Both the position numbers and the translations under genes were made by a program. From positions 13,778,001 to 13,842,000 of the forward strand of contig CM076276.1 of the NCBI GenBank assembly GCA_038380795.1: a stretch of 64,000 nt of DNA, in the 5' to 3' direction. Positions 48,157-60,880 of the stretch are shown one piece after another. Position 1 is the first letter of the stretch. Each line of letters begins with the position of its first letter. The notes under the pieces were generated by a model that did no database searches, had not been told where the DNA came from, and was given only the letters and a program-made list of their open reading frames with translations. The DNA comes from Pyrocephalus nanus (lineage: Eukaryota > Chordata > Aves > Passeriformes > Tyrannidae).

Positions 48157-51100
48157 GAAAATGAGGGATATAAAGCACACATGGCTTCTACTCTCCACAG
48201 GAGACTGTTGCTGCCATCCTCTGATTGCAGGATATGCTGATGAACTCCCCTGCTTGCCTGTGGCTCCTGTAGCTGCCCTCTCACCCCTCGCTCCAGCCAG
48301 ATGAGCCAGGCTTTCTGGCTATCTCCAGTGATTCTGGAAGGGCAGTCTTGGTTTCTCGTATCCGAGCTTGAAATCTGCCTGGTCCCACCCCAGCTTTGTC
48401 CCTTGCTGACAGAAGTCCTATGGGCACAGCATGGATCTGGGGCCTTTTTCCCATTCTTTCCTGTGTGGTGGTCCCCATGCCCTGAAATAAAGCTGATCCC
48501 TGTGGGTTTTACACTTGCAAACCTGCAAGGGCCTGGACTGGTGGCTCGTGGAGATCAAGGACGGAGCATTGAAACACACGGTGAAGGACGACAAATAGTG
48601 CTGGAGCACACAGCTGAAACCTTGGGGAGAAGCAGCAAAATTGCAGCTACTCTCATGTCCTCCATCAGATAACGCGCTATCACCAGTGGTGCTATGCTGC
48701 AATCCAGACCTGCAATCCTGGTGGAAATCCTCTAGTGTTTGTGCTGGAGGTTAGCTCTATTTATTTTCTGATGAATGATTTACTCGAGTAATTGGCACAC
48801 AGCTCCCCTATTACAGATCATAAAGAATTAATCACGAGATTTTCAATGTTCCCCTATCAATTTTATTAGGCTTGATTGAACGCGGTGGATTGGGAGCATA
48901 TGGTATGTGAGGCAGACTCTGCTCCCAGTTACACCCTGGTTATGCTGAAGACTCACTCAGTTGCTGATCCCTGTAAATTGAGAGAGGCATCTGCTCCTTC
49001 CCTTGTTCCCATGCCCTCCCTGTTCCTTGAGTTCCCCTAAATACAAAGGGATGCAGGGAACAACCAACACCACCTCCATGTACCTAAATTCCCCAAAAGC
49101 CTGAGATGCTACCAAACTGTCAGCCAAGCTGGGAAAAGGATGCTTTGCTTCCAGCTTGTCCATGGATCAGCATGAGCCAAAAACCAGAGCCAAGTGCTTG
49201 GGAGCTCAGGATCTGCCCCTGCGAAGGGGCCGTGTCACGGCGTGGGAGGCTTGTCAAAGCTGAGGATGCCTGTGTTGGTGTTGGGGCATCGTGCCAGGCA
49301 GGTTTGCCCACGGGAAATACTTTCTGGGAAGAACTGGCAAAAAGAAGTCCTAACACCTGCAGGAACAGAATGACACATCCCTGCCCCGAAGCAGCAGCAC
49401 AGTGTGATTCCCTGGAGCAGAAACCTCTTTAAAAGCCACATCCCCTGCGTGGTTCCCCTCATGCAGAGAACCAGGAAAACCTTCAAAATTTCCATGTGGA
49501 AGGCTCACAGTCCTTCCCTTGCTCTTCGCCTGTGGGTGTTGTTATCGTGCAGAGTCGTGATTCAGGGAAGGGGAGGGTGCAGGGCCCTGCTCCAGCCCGT
49601 GGGCAGCACTCACCTCAGAGGAGCTGCTCCTGGTGTGCTCCCAGTAACTGCACCAGTATCTCAATAGGAATTTACAAGAGGGAATGGGAACTTTGGGAGC
49701 TACTTGCATAAGCCCAGCTTATCCTGAAACAGGCTCGCAGAGCAGCCAGTCTGGCACAGCTACAGCCCCTCTCCCCATCTGCTGCCTCGAGCAGCTGCAC
49801 TGAAGGGCACTGAGAAGTTATTGCCAGTAACTCTTGGCAGGAGCCAGCAAGGCAATGTCCCTCCGTGAGAGCTGGCCTGGGGAGGGAAAATCAGGAATGC
49901 AGCAGAGTACAGAGCAGGATCTGGCTGTTACAGCCAGAACATTTTGTGTTCACATGGTCCTGGTTTGAGAGCACAGCAGGCAGGACCTTGCACAGGGGTC
50001 TTGCCCGGCATCAGTGTGCCCGATTGCCCAGGGCTGCCTGTTCTCTGCCCTGCCTGTGCTGCCTGCACCTGAACCAGCTCTGCAAGGTATTGGCATGTCC
50101 ATGCTTGTGGGTGAACATCCCTTGCCAACCCCCTGACTCTGGGGGTCCCCCGCTGATCCCAGGTACACCTTATGTCGAAGCTCTGGAGCACCTCGTGGGT
50201 GCTCTGCCCTGGCACAGCCACAGCTTGCATTGCTTTAACCCAGGGCATTGTGCCCTCGTCACACATCAGTGGGGAGAACCACGGAGGGGCAGACACAGAG
50301 GCATAAGGTGCATTTTTCCAGCCTCAGCATTTCCAGTGAGCTCCCATGCCCTTTGGAGCCGCGCGTGTGATGGGCTCAGTGGGAAGGGGCAGGCTCCCTC
50401 CTAAAGAAGCCGTGCTGTCAGAGGAGCTTCCCGATATCTGCACTCTGAGCCTTGTGGAGATAACATTTAGGGAAGGATTCACACAGCTTCCCAGCTCCCT
50501 AAGGCCACGTTCATCACCAGCATGTCTCTAATGAAGCGGAGGCTTTGCTTTCTGGGATCAATGAATCCACTGATCGTGACCTGTCTGCTAAGTGGGAAAT
50601 CAGGTCTCTCCCTCCCTGAACTCATCTGAGCTGGGCTCAAACAGCAGGTTCTGTCCCCAGGGTACTCTGTGTCGCTTAATTGCAAACCCTGTGTCTGATT
50701 AGAGAGCAGCAGTGAGGGTGTGCAGAGGTACTGCAGCCCATCAGAGTGGCGGCTGTTCCCTGAGCCTGGGAGATGGCTGCAAGAAGGGAGGACATTTTGG
50801 GACTCCAGGAGGGTGGAAATCCCCCAGCTTTCCCTTCTCTAAAAGGTCCTGACTCTGCACAGCTGGCTGGAGGGTTTACTGCCAATCTGTTCTGCCCCAA
50901 AGCCCTAAATCCCCCAAACCTTTTAAATCCCTCCAAAGTACCTTTCATTGGGACAGATGCTATAAGAGAAGCTGGGGCTTCCCAAAGCAGGAGGCAGCTG
51001 AAAAGGTCACTGCTACTGTGTCCCCTGGCCCCTGGCTCGACTCATGTTGGGGGTGGGAACAACCTCCAATGCCCCTGGGTCCATCCAAACAGGCTGAGCA

Positions 51101-54100
51101 GCTTTCCCTATTACTTCCTGCACCTCCAGGTCCTCTGTGCACCTACAAACCACCTCATGCACCCCCAGTGCATTTACCCATATCTTACAAGCTGCAGAGG
51201 GCTGAACCAGCCTCCAGAAAAATTCCTGCACATCATCAGCCCAGGGATATGGTGCATTGCTCCAGAGATGTCTAATTAGGGTGTCCCCATTAGCCGAGCA
51301 GCCAGATTTTGGATGCCGAGCCATCCAGATGCCTCTTGCTCGGCACAGCAGGGATGACAGAGGGAGCTGAGTCACTGCACCCAGCATCTCCTCCACGGCC
51401 ATCTCTCATCCCTCACTCCACTGGCCACCAGCTTTTCCCAGGCAATCAGCCTTGCTGTCAGATGTGACACGCAGAAGGCCTGTGGGGAGAAAAAAATAAT
51501 CCCTCATTGAGGACTTGGAGGGGGGAAAAGCCTGGAAGTGGAGGCTGCTTCGTGCTGCACATGACAGCTCCCACAGCAGGTACCTGACCCCAGTGCTCAG
51601 TGCCACAGAGGGCTGGGCTCAGAGCCTCTACGTGGCATCAGCCTTTCCCTGAGTGGCCTCTAAAAGCTGTGGGGATGTGTTCTGCCTCTGAATCCACACG
51701 AGAAACCCCTGGGCAAGGGCTGACATGCTTATCAGGGACAAAAACACACACTTGTGGGGGCTAGGGAAGAGGCTTCCATGGGGGCACGCAGGTCTGTCCT
51801 GAGGAACCACAGAGTCCGCTATAAATACCTCCTCAGAGCATCACTCCCCCTCCTCTTTGATGTTTTCCTGTTATTTACTTCAAACCCACTCCCGCCGCAG
51901 TTATTTTTATCTTATCTCTTCTTTCCCCTCTGCTTCTGTGCCTGTTTACGAGCTGCATCACAGAAGCATTTCAAAAGGAAGATGGGAAGATGGTCACAGC
52001 CCCTGAGAAGGGGGTCAGGGACCCCAGGAAGGAGGCTGAGGACCTGGAAAGAAGGTTGGGGATGCACATGATGAGCAAGAGCTCTGCTCTTGCATTCCAC
52101 AGGTGGGGGACACAGCAGCCCCTGGAGCAGGGAGCTCCTCCACTCTGGGCATTGTGCTTGCCCCAGGCTGGTTTGATATTAAAAGAGAAGGAGTGTAGAA
52201 GCTCAGCAGAGCCTTTCCCACCTTCTCCTTGCTGCATCCCAGGGGCTTTCTGCTCCACTTCCACCCAACCTTCGGCCAGACACTTTCCTCTGTCAGGATG
52301 AACTAGTCCCACTCGGCTGCAGCCCAGACCAAGCCCTGTCAGCTTCTGGCACAGAGAGTTCCCCATGCCATCCCTGAACCAGGGGCTGCTCATGAGGCAG
52401 AATGTCCTCATGGAGCTGATGTGGTGAGCAACCAAAAGTACCCCCCACAGAGTGGGAATGGCATCTCCTGCTGCTCTCTGGATTCTGGTTTGTTGAATTT
52501 GCAGGAAATTGATCTCCCTGTGATGCCAAACCGCTGCCAGAGCCAGAGGAATCCAGGCAAGAAGCTCAGAAATTAATGAAAGTGGAGGTGATGTGAGCAG
52601 TCAGACACAGATGAACTTAATTCCCTTAAACAAATTAAAAATACATCACTCCTCACCACCGTGAGTCCTGAGCTGCAGTGGCAGGAGGGGAGGGCAAGCC
52701 ATGAGTGCCAGATGCCCCACCAAACTAGACAAAGGACAGGGGGGGCTCCTGCCTTGGCCCTTGCCCCCACCTCCCCCAAATTTAGTAACCAGTTTTTGCT
52801 GCCATAATCCTCCCTGGAGGCAGACTGGGAGCTGGGTGCCTTTGCTGAGTGCCATTCCTGGGTGTCAAGTGGTTTCAGCAAAAAGAAACTGCTAAAGCCA
52901 ACTTTTATATATTTTCCTTCACTTTTTCAACTCAAACTGATCTTTGATTTTAGAAAACAGGGCGCGAAGCAAAAGTTCTGGGGTTTCCCCACCTAAGCCA
53001 GAGCACCTTTTTAAGGTTTAAGGTGTTTAATCCCTCTGTTGCTAAAGGTGCTGTCCCCACTCCCTCTTCCATGCATCCCTCCTTCCCACACCAACCTGGA
53101 GGCAACCTTAACCCAGACATCCCGTTTGCCAGAGTGTCTGCCTGCAGAATCCCCCACTCGCCAAGAACTGGGATATTTTTGCAGATCCCCATAAAAAAGG
53201 GAAGCAGCTGGGCTGTGGGTCACTGCCTGGGCAGGGGTGTGGGGGCTCTGTGCCAGCCCTGTCTGTTGGGATGGATGTTGTCTGCTGTGGTTTGTTGCTG
53301 CTGGTGGGGAGCCCCTGGGACCCTGTTTAGACATCGTCTGTCAGGGAGAAATTAAATCCAAAGGGCAGAGGGGGAAGGAGAGGCTGGAGCAGGGATGGGA
53401 TCATGGGGTGGATCCAGCACCCACCAGGCCCATGGCAAGGTGTGAGATGTGGGCACGACAGGGGTGGGAGGAGGACAGCCCAGCTGGAAGTGTGGCTGGA
53501 GCAGGAATGAGGAAGCTTTACCACCAGAGGGGTTTAGTGGGGTCTGCTGTGATTTCTGCAACGTGGGGAAAAACTTTAAATCCAAACAGGCTGCTCTTCT
53601 CCAAGGTCTGCTCCGGCCCAGACGGGCTGGCGTCCAGGAGAGCCTCCTGGCCTGGATTGCACAGAGGGTCATGGCTGTCCCTGTGGGATCTGCAAGCTGG
53701 AACCAGGCAAAGATGGAAGCTGGGCGATGGGAAACCACTCTCAGGGGCTGCTGGTGGATCCATGCCAGGGCACAGGGACCCTCCATGGGAGCTCCCTGCT
53801 GGCTGCCAAGGATACTCCGATGGGAAGCATCTGCCCTGGGCTGGGAAATCCCTGGATCACCCTATGGATTGGCTGCCCCTGTGCCACCAGAGACCCTGCT
53901 GCTGTCACCAGCCCTGGCATCCAGTTGCCTCTCCTCCTCCCTCGGTGCTGGATGGTGTCTGGCCTCGCTCTGGCTGCTGGGGATTGGTGTTGGGCTGAAA
54001 ACAAACCTTGACTGAGTGGAGAGTGGTTGTGTCCTGCAGCTGGTAGGGACAGGCAGGACAACTCTAACTGGGGAGAGAAATTTCCTCCATCTCCTTGTAC

Positions 54101-56892
54101 TCTCCTTAAAGTCAAACCCAGCAGCATGTGCTTTTTCTTCCAGCTGGGTGCTCCATGGGGATGGTTGCTCCCCTGGCCAGGGGTGGGGACAGGGGTGCAT
54201 ATGGGGACAGAAGCAGCATCCAGCCACTTTGCAGCACATCATTGCAGGACCTAAGGGTGCAGTGGGTGCAGGGATGGGGCTCGGGGCTGCAGCAGCTGCC
54301 AAGGAGCATCTCAGGGTTCCATGATCAGCCCCAAAACTGTCCCTGCTGAGTGCCAGTGGAGGGAAGCTGCCTGCAATCCATCATCTCTCATGGAGAGGAA
54401 AATAGGCTTGGGGGCATGCGGTATGGGCCCAGGGCACGCTCTCTCTGCTTGGCTAAAATGACACTAATTAAGCCCCTCGCAGTGTGTAAAAGCTATTCCT
54501 ACAGGGCAGACAATTAACCTTGAAACTTGGCTTTTAGTGCTTGGAGGGGAGCGAATTTTTCATCCTGTTATTTCCCCGTGCTATTAAGCTAATCCTGGAG
54601 ACCGCGAGGGAGAAGCGGTGTGACACGTCTGCGGCTCCCAGTCTTGCCAGGAGCACAGCGTGTGGCCAGCAGCCTCCTGCTCCATCCCTCCCTCACGCCT
54701 GTATTTTCACCCACGGTCTCCAACAGCATCATCGGCGCTGGGGAGCGTCGGGAACGAGGGATATGACCAAGGGCACATGGCAAGGCTGGGGCATTACGTG
54801 ATTATTATGGTCAGAAGTAAATCCAGCCCCCTCTGAGCAAGCCAGACACAGTGCCAGCCTTGCCTTGACTTTTCAGGGAGTTCCCTTGGAGGGACAGCGT
54901 GTCCCCGGCTCTCCAAGGCTGTGGCTGCTGGCATGGCGTCGCCCCAGCCCAGCCTCTGTGTGAGACAAACCACTGAAGTTTTGTTCTCTTGGAGGAGAAA
55001 GGAAAGGATGGAGGTGGAAAAAGAGAGGAGATTTGGCCCGTGAAGGTCAAACCTTGCTGTGGGGCTGGGGATGTCCCTGGGATGCCCTGTGTCCTCCCAG
55101 AGCTCGCAGCTCCTCTCCCACCCAGCTCCCCTCTCGCCCTCCAAACACAGTCAATGACAGCGCTGAGCTTGGGGACAAATGGGGAGAGGAGCTGGTGGCT
55201 CGGCCTGATCCTGCCATCAGCGGAGGGGAGAGAAAAGGGAGGATGGATAACCCACGAAACCCTACCATGGGCTGCCACACAGGCACACCAGCACATAAGT
55301 AACGTGTTTGAGCACTAAAAAAACAACCTGGGGACATTTGTCACAACAAGCTGCAAAAAGGTATACTCAAACATCACTAAATTGTCCCAGGAATAGAGTG
55401 CTGGGAGGGGCCTGAGAGGTGGGTGGTGGCAGGGACGGTGTGTCTCTGAGTCCCCCACCTCCAGGGATAAAGATGGAGCATCCTGATGGTGGTGCTGACA
55501 AGAAGTAAGGAAAGATTTACAAAATGCACAGCTCTCAGCAGCAATGATGCCATGAGAGAGTAAACCAGCCTTTGGGGTGCCCAGAAAAGATGGGAGAGGC
55601 ATCCTCCAGAGAGGTTTTCCTCACCTCCAGCAACCTCTTCCCACTGGTGGGACCTGCAGACCCCCACATCAAGGTGAGCACTGGCTGCTCCAAGCCTCGG
55701 CACCCCTAAAGAGCAGCAAACCTCTTACCTGAGCACTCCCATGAGTGCTTTCCCAGCTCTAATTGGCCTTTCCATAGGAGCATGGGGGGCTGCAGCACCC
55801 CTGGAGGAGCCATTTTCCATGTGGGAGCCATTTCTCTGCAATAGCCTGGTTTTGAACTGCTTTCCTCTTTTTCCTTGAGGGGGTGGTACATTGTGGAGGC
55901 TGGATAAAGCAACGGAAGGGAGAGCTGTGCTGTAAAAGCCAGTCTGCTGCTAAAGCTGGTGAAAAAAAAAAATGATGCTGCAAAGTGCCTTTGTAGTTGT
56001 TTAGTCATTTGTTAGCCTGGCCAGGGGGTGATTTATGTGGCTGAGCACCAGCTGCAGAACATCACATAGGGCATAATGCCCTGAGTGTGTGTGGAGACCA
56101 GAGGAAGGATCAGGAAAGGAGGATGAGAGAGCACCGAGAGGAATTTTTTTTTTTCTAGGTGATGTTTTTGGCTTGTCTGCCTCATTCTCCTCTTTACAAA
56201 ATGATTCTCATCTTCTTCAGGGCTCCCAAGGAGGTAAATTCAGCTCCCACTGCCTTGCAGCTCTTCCCTCCCCAAGAACCGTGCCCACAGAAGACACTTT
56301 TCCTGTATCTCTGTCGTTTCTCACATTAGCTTTCATGCTTTAATAAAAAAAGAGAGTAGGGCCTGGGGTAGCAGATGGGACTGGCATCTCCTGCCTGCTG
56401 TAAATCATAGAGGAGGTTTTACTTTCCCAGGATGAAGCCGTGCTCCCGGAGCACTGATCCTGCCGGAGTCAGCTGGGGCACAGCGGCACAGCCGGCTGCC
56501 AGTGCCACCACTGCTCATCACCGCATCCTCCTCTCCATGAGGAGACAAACTGACCTGCTGCACCTCTTCTGCAGAAGTGGCCGGGTCCTAATGGGAATGC
56601 TAAATCACAGCCGTGCTTCGGAGCGTCCTTCTGCCGGCATAAATCAGCTCAGCCCGGCTGGAATTGCCGGTGCTGTGCTGATTTACACTGGGGCGGGGTG
56701 GGGGGGAGGGTGTGGAGGAGATGCTGGATGGTTCATCTGAGCATCCCTGTCCTCTGAGCGGTGGCAGGAGGCTACAAATCGTCCGGTGGCGATGGAAATA
56801 ACGCAGCATCCTGAGCTCGGGCATAGGGAGGAGGGAGATATGAGAAGAGGAAGGGGGTTCGAGGTGGCGGTGGGAATGAGTTTTGAAATATG

Positions 56893-56950
56893 GGATAGGA
56901 TAGGATAGGATAGGATAGGATAGGATAGGATAGGATAGGATAGGATAGGA
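56893..56950. repeat. (GGATA)n pentanucleotide microsatellite, 11.6 copies
   Basis: An uninterrupted GGATA run of 58 bp at the exact 3' end of the adjacent CR1. It looks like expansion of the element's own short terminal repeat. Long pure runs like this are usually variable in length between individuals. Confidence 0.95.
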
Positions 56951-57290
56951 CAGGACAGAACATTTCAACTGGAAAGGGCCTACAGTGATCATCTGGTCCC
57001 ACTGCCTGACCACTTCAGGACTGACCAAAAACTAAAGCCTGTTATTAAGTGAATTTTCCAGGTGCTTCTTGATCACTGACAGGCTTGGGGCATTGATCAC
57101 CGCTGTAGAAAGACTGTGCAAGGGTTTGACCACCCTCTCCAGAAAGAAATACTTCCAAATGTCCGGTCTAAACATCTCTGACACAGCTTTGAACCTTTCA
57201 AAGGAGAACTCCCTGGAGACCACCCAGGCCTGCTGGAGGCTGGGTTTCCCCAGCATCTTGAGGTGTTCTAGCATGCATCCCATTTGTCCT
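56951..57290 (-). mobile_element. CR1 LINE 3' end of a different subfamily
   Basis: On the minus strand it reads ...GAGAGGGTGGTCAAACCC..., ...GTGATCAAGAAGCACCTGG..., ...GACCAGATGATCACTGTAGG and CCTTTCCAGTTGAAATG, as in CR1 3' ends with pentanucleotide tails. It is followed on the minus strand by a (TATCC)n tail annotated separately. Its wording differs from the other copies here, implying another subfamily. Confidence 0.85.
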
Positions 57291-57772
57291 GCAGGACATG
57301 GATCGTTCCGGAGCGTGGGCAGCACAGGACGGGGTGAGCAGGCACCGAGCTCAGCCCTGGGCTGTTTGTGGTCGGGCGAACGGTTCCGAGCGGCTGCTTG
57401 CTCCAAAATTGGAAGGGATAAACGCGGAGGGGAGCGTGTGCCAGCCAGCTCAGCTGTGACAAACCCAGCATGAGCGCTTAGCTGTGACAAAGCACCGGCA
57501 CCGAGGGGCTCACACTGAGCTGGCGGCCCCAGAGCTTTATCGGGACGTGCTTTATCGGGACTCGCAGCTGCGGAGCAGCCACGCCAGCTCCGGGGAGCAG
57601 GGGCTGGATAGGACCCTCTGTGCTGCCAAAAAGCCACGGTGTCCCTGGCTGAACAGCAGCTGTACCTGTCCCCAGCCCAGGGGAAAAACCACCTGCAGGT
57701 TGCATGTACCCCTCTAGGTGACTGCAGAGTTGAGGTGCGTACATGTACAGCCTGCTGTGTGAAAGAGTGGTG

Positions 57773-57998
57773 ATATAGGCTAGATACAAGGGAGGTATTT
57801 TCACAGTGAGGGGGGTAAAACACTGGCACAGGTTGCCCAGAGAAGCTGTGCGTGCCCCTTCCCCCGAAACACTCATGGTCAGGTTGGATGGGGCTCTGAG
57901 AAACCTGATCTAGTTAGAGGTGTCCTTGCTCATTGAAAGGGGGTTGGGCTACATGACCTTTAAAGGTCCCTTCCAACCCAAAGCAGTCTATGATTCTC
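57773..57998 (+). mobile_element. CR1 LINE 3' end
   Basis: Sense on plus: TATAGGCTAGATAC, GGCACAGGTTGCCCAGAG, AGGTTGGATGGGGCTCTGAG, CCTGATCTAGTTAGAGGTG, and tail CCTTCCAACCCAAAGCAGTC TATGATTC. It lies head-to-head with the CR1 at 56951-57290, about 480 bp away. Confidence 0.93.
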
Positions 57999-59243
57999 TC
58001 TTGTAAAGACTGTATTACCTGCACGTGCTGAGGTGGATCGGGACTGGGGGAAGATCCTGACCTCCCACACAGCATTTTGTGCCCCGATGGTGCAGGGCAG
58101 GCTGTGAGACCAACAGCAGCTTGGTGTGGGAGCGAGGGCTTCTGCTCTGCTCAGGGATATCTTGGCAAGCTGGGTGCAATTCCCAAGGATAAAATTTGTC
58201 ATTGTGCCAAGGACAATGCCTGGGAGAGAGCCAGGGCTGCTCTGTGTCATGCTGCCTGTCTCTCTGATCTCCCACGCTGGGCTGAACTGCTGCCTTCCAC
58301 CAAAACCCCCATGATGGTCATTTGACCTATATTTATTTTATTTCCCCCCCATTCCATGCTGCAGAAAATCCAGAGCAGCCTCTCCCCAAAGTGTGAACAG
58401 CACTTTATACAGCACAAGCCCCAACGTGCTCCCCTAATCACAGACACACCAACAGGCACACAGGCAGGATGCAGCTTCCAGGACTCATTTCTACCCCCCG
58501 CAGTGGGTTCCCAGGTCATAGCAATACCTGCAGCAGAAATACCTCCTTGCCTTAAAGCAGCCTGTTTTTATCCCAAGACAGTGTTTGTTTAGTGGATTGT
58601 GATTCTAATTCAGCAGATGGTACCAACAGCTGCCAACTCTGCATCTTATCTCCCTCCTAGCAGGCGGCATTGACCCAATCTGACCCTGCACAGGGCTCAG
58701 CCTGGCACCCAAGGCTGTGTGGGTGAGGATGTCCCCTGGCAGGACCCCCAGTGGGGTCTGCACCCAGGCAGCTCTCAGTCAGGCTGGGAGTCCTGGGAGC
58801 CAGATGATGCTGTAGCCCACCCAGAAGATGCTGCAGCCCCCCTGGGGGAGGCTGCTGTCCAGACTCTGCTGCCCCGGTGCTGCCAGGGGCTGCCCCAAAG
58901 CTGGGCAGAGGCTGCCACTTAGTGTTGGAAGGGAGCACGACTGCTGCAGAGACCTGGCAGAGTGCCTGCAGCTGGGCCAGGCCACTCCTATGCTCCTTGG
59001 GGTGTTCCCAGGCTCCTGCTCACAGCCCAGGGTGCCTGAGCATCTCTGGGTGCGGGTGGTCCCATCTAACAATGGCTCTGCAATGGTGCTAATGGGGCTC
59101 ATGCTCCTCCATCCCCTGCCCTATCCCTTGGGGTGCTGGCAGAGCTCACCCTCACCAGCCCTGCACCCCCAGACAGCTGATGAAGGTCCTCAGCTCTCCC
59201 TGGGCACTGCCCAAATCAGCTGGCACTGCACTGTCCAACATCA

Positions 59244-59596
59244 ATCACAGAATGGTTTGGGTTGGAAGGGACCTTAAAGACTATCTAGTTCCAATACATG
59301 GGGAGGGACATCTTCCACTAGACCAGCTTAATCCAAGCCCTGTCCAACCTGGCCTTGGACACTTCCAGGGATGGGGCAGCCACAGCTTCTCTGGGCATCC
59401 TGTGCCAGGGCTTCCCCACCCTCGCAGGGAAAAATTCCTTCCCAATATCCCATCTAACCCTGCTCTCTTTCAGTGGGAAGCCATTCCTCATTGTCCTGTC
59501 ACTCCATGCCCTTGTCCCAAGTCCCTCTCCAGCTCTCTTGGAGCCCCTTGGTGTACTGAAAGGTGTTCTAAGTTCTCCCTGGAGCCTTCTGCTCTA
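59244..59596 (-). mobile_element. CR1 LINE 3' end
   Basis: The plus strand carries the complement: ACAGAATGGTTTGGGTTGG, CTTCCACTAGACCAGC, TGGCCTTGGACACTTCCAGG, TCATTGTCCTGTCACTCC, CTCTTGGAGCCCCTTGGTG. It is a well-preserved 3' portion with no coding content. Confidence 0.94.
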
Positions 59597-60300
59597 GCTG
59601 TCCTCCTGGACACATTTCTATTTAAATGGTGTGCCTCATACACCTTTTTCTTAGAGAATGTGGCACTGAGGTATCCAAGGAATGCAGGATTTGGCTCCTG
59701 TCCTTGGTCTCATGTGTGACTCTGGCAAGCTCTCCCCTGCCTCAGTTTCCCCAGACTGTACAGTGGGTTCATGGGAAACAAGCCCTTCCACCAGCTCCCA
59801 GGGTCTCCTGGCTGCTGGAGCAGAGCTCAGTGCCCCTTGGCCACCTGGGGAAACTGAGGCAGGGCATAGCAAAGCAGGGCTGGGTGGTCCTGAGCGGCTC
59901 CCACTGCCCCAAGCACGCTGGCTGCTGTCATCTCCTGCTCCCTCCCCTCATTACAGCCCCATTCCCTGGAGACCTTGGCGGCAGAACGTCCTTCCCCGGT
60001 GATGTTATATTAGCTTAATAGCGTTTTTCCACTCCATTTGAGAGGGGAATTTACAATGATCTTCGATTAGGACTGCCTTAGGAATGCCTCTGATTTGCAC
60101 CATCCGTCTGCCCGCTCAGGATGGACACCCTGCCCCGCCCTGCCCCGGGTTTGAGGGCTGTGGGTGCCTGTTGGCCTCTGGCCCCTCATCACCCCTCGGT
60201 GCAAACCCTTCCAGCTCCCTGCACCCTGTTCCTCCCCCACTAAAGAGCTTGGAGATGGAGGAATGGCCATTACCATGACTCCATTTGCCCACGTATCTCG

Positions 60301-60880
60301 TAGAATCATGGAATGGTTTGAGTTGGAAGGGACCTTAAAGACCACCTCATTCACACCCCCCTGCAATGGGCAGGGACACTTTCCACTAGACCAGTTTGCT
60401 CCAAGCCCTGTCCAACCTTGCCTTGAACACTTCCAGGAATAGGGTAGCCAAGGCATCTCTGGGCAACTCGTGCCAGAGCCTCCCTGCCATCTCAGGGAAG
60501 AATTTCTTCATCTAACCCTGCCCTCCATCTGCATTAAGCCATTCCCCCTTGTCCTGTCACTCCATGGCCTTGTCCCAAGTCCCTGTGCAGCTCTTTTGGA
60601 GCCCGTTTAGGCACTGGAAGAGGCTTCTCTTCTCCAGGTTGAACACTCTCAGCTCTCCCAGCCTGTCTCCATAGCAGAGGGTCTCCAGCCCTGGGAACAT
60701 CTCTGTGGCCTCTTCTGGGCTTGCTCCAGAAGGTCCATGTCCTTCTGATGCTGGGTACACCAGAGCTGGGCCCAGCTACCTACTCCAGAGCAGAGCAGAG
60801 GTGTAGAATTCCTTCCATCCCTCTACCTGCTGGCCACGCTGCTGCTGCTGCTGCTGCTGCATCCCAGGATAAAGCTGAGC
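60301..60880 (-). mobile_element. CR1 LINE 3' end (longest copy, about 580 bp)
   Basis: On plus it starts TAGAATCATGGAATGGTTTG and runs through CTTCCACTAGACCAG, GTCCTGTCACTCCATGGCC, TCTTCTCCAGGTTGAAC, GGTACACCAGAGCTGGGCCC, to CTGCTGGCCACGCTGC and CATCCCAGGATAAAG. It contains a (GCT)n expansion at 60838-60860. This is the copy that reaches furthest toward the CR1 5' side in the window. Confidence 0.94.
60838..60860. repeat. (GCT)7 trinucleotide run inside a CR1
   Basis: Seven GCT units plus GC, with no interruption. The surrounding CR1 normally has a GCT-poor sequence here, so the run seems to have grown inside the element. It is non-coding. Confidence 0.9.

Noticed and set aside
48050..48160. 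Processed pseudogene ending in the 25-A run
   Set aside because: Sequence before the A-run does not translate into any known protein and has no AATAAA near the run.
53237..53998. 253-codon plus-strand open frame in upstream DNA
   Set aside because: Trp-, Gly- and Pro-rich composition typical of translated GC-rich non-coding DNA; no domain or transcript signal seen.
57032..57829. 265-codon minus-strand open frame
   Set aside because: Its C-terminal third is the translated 3' end of a CR1 element (non-coding in an intact CR1), and the rest is GC-rich DNA without a recognised domain.
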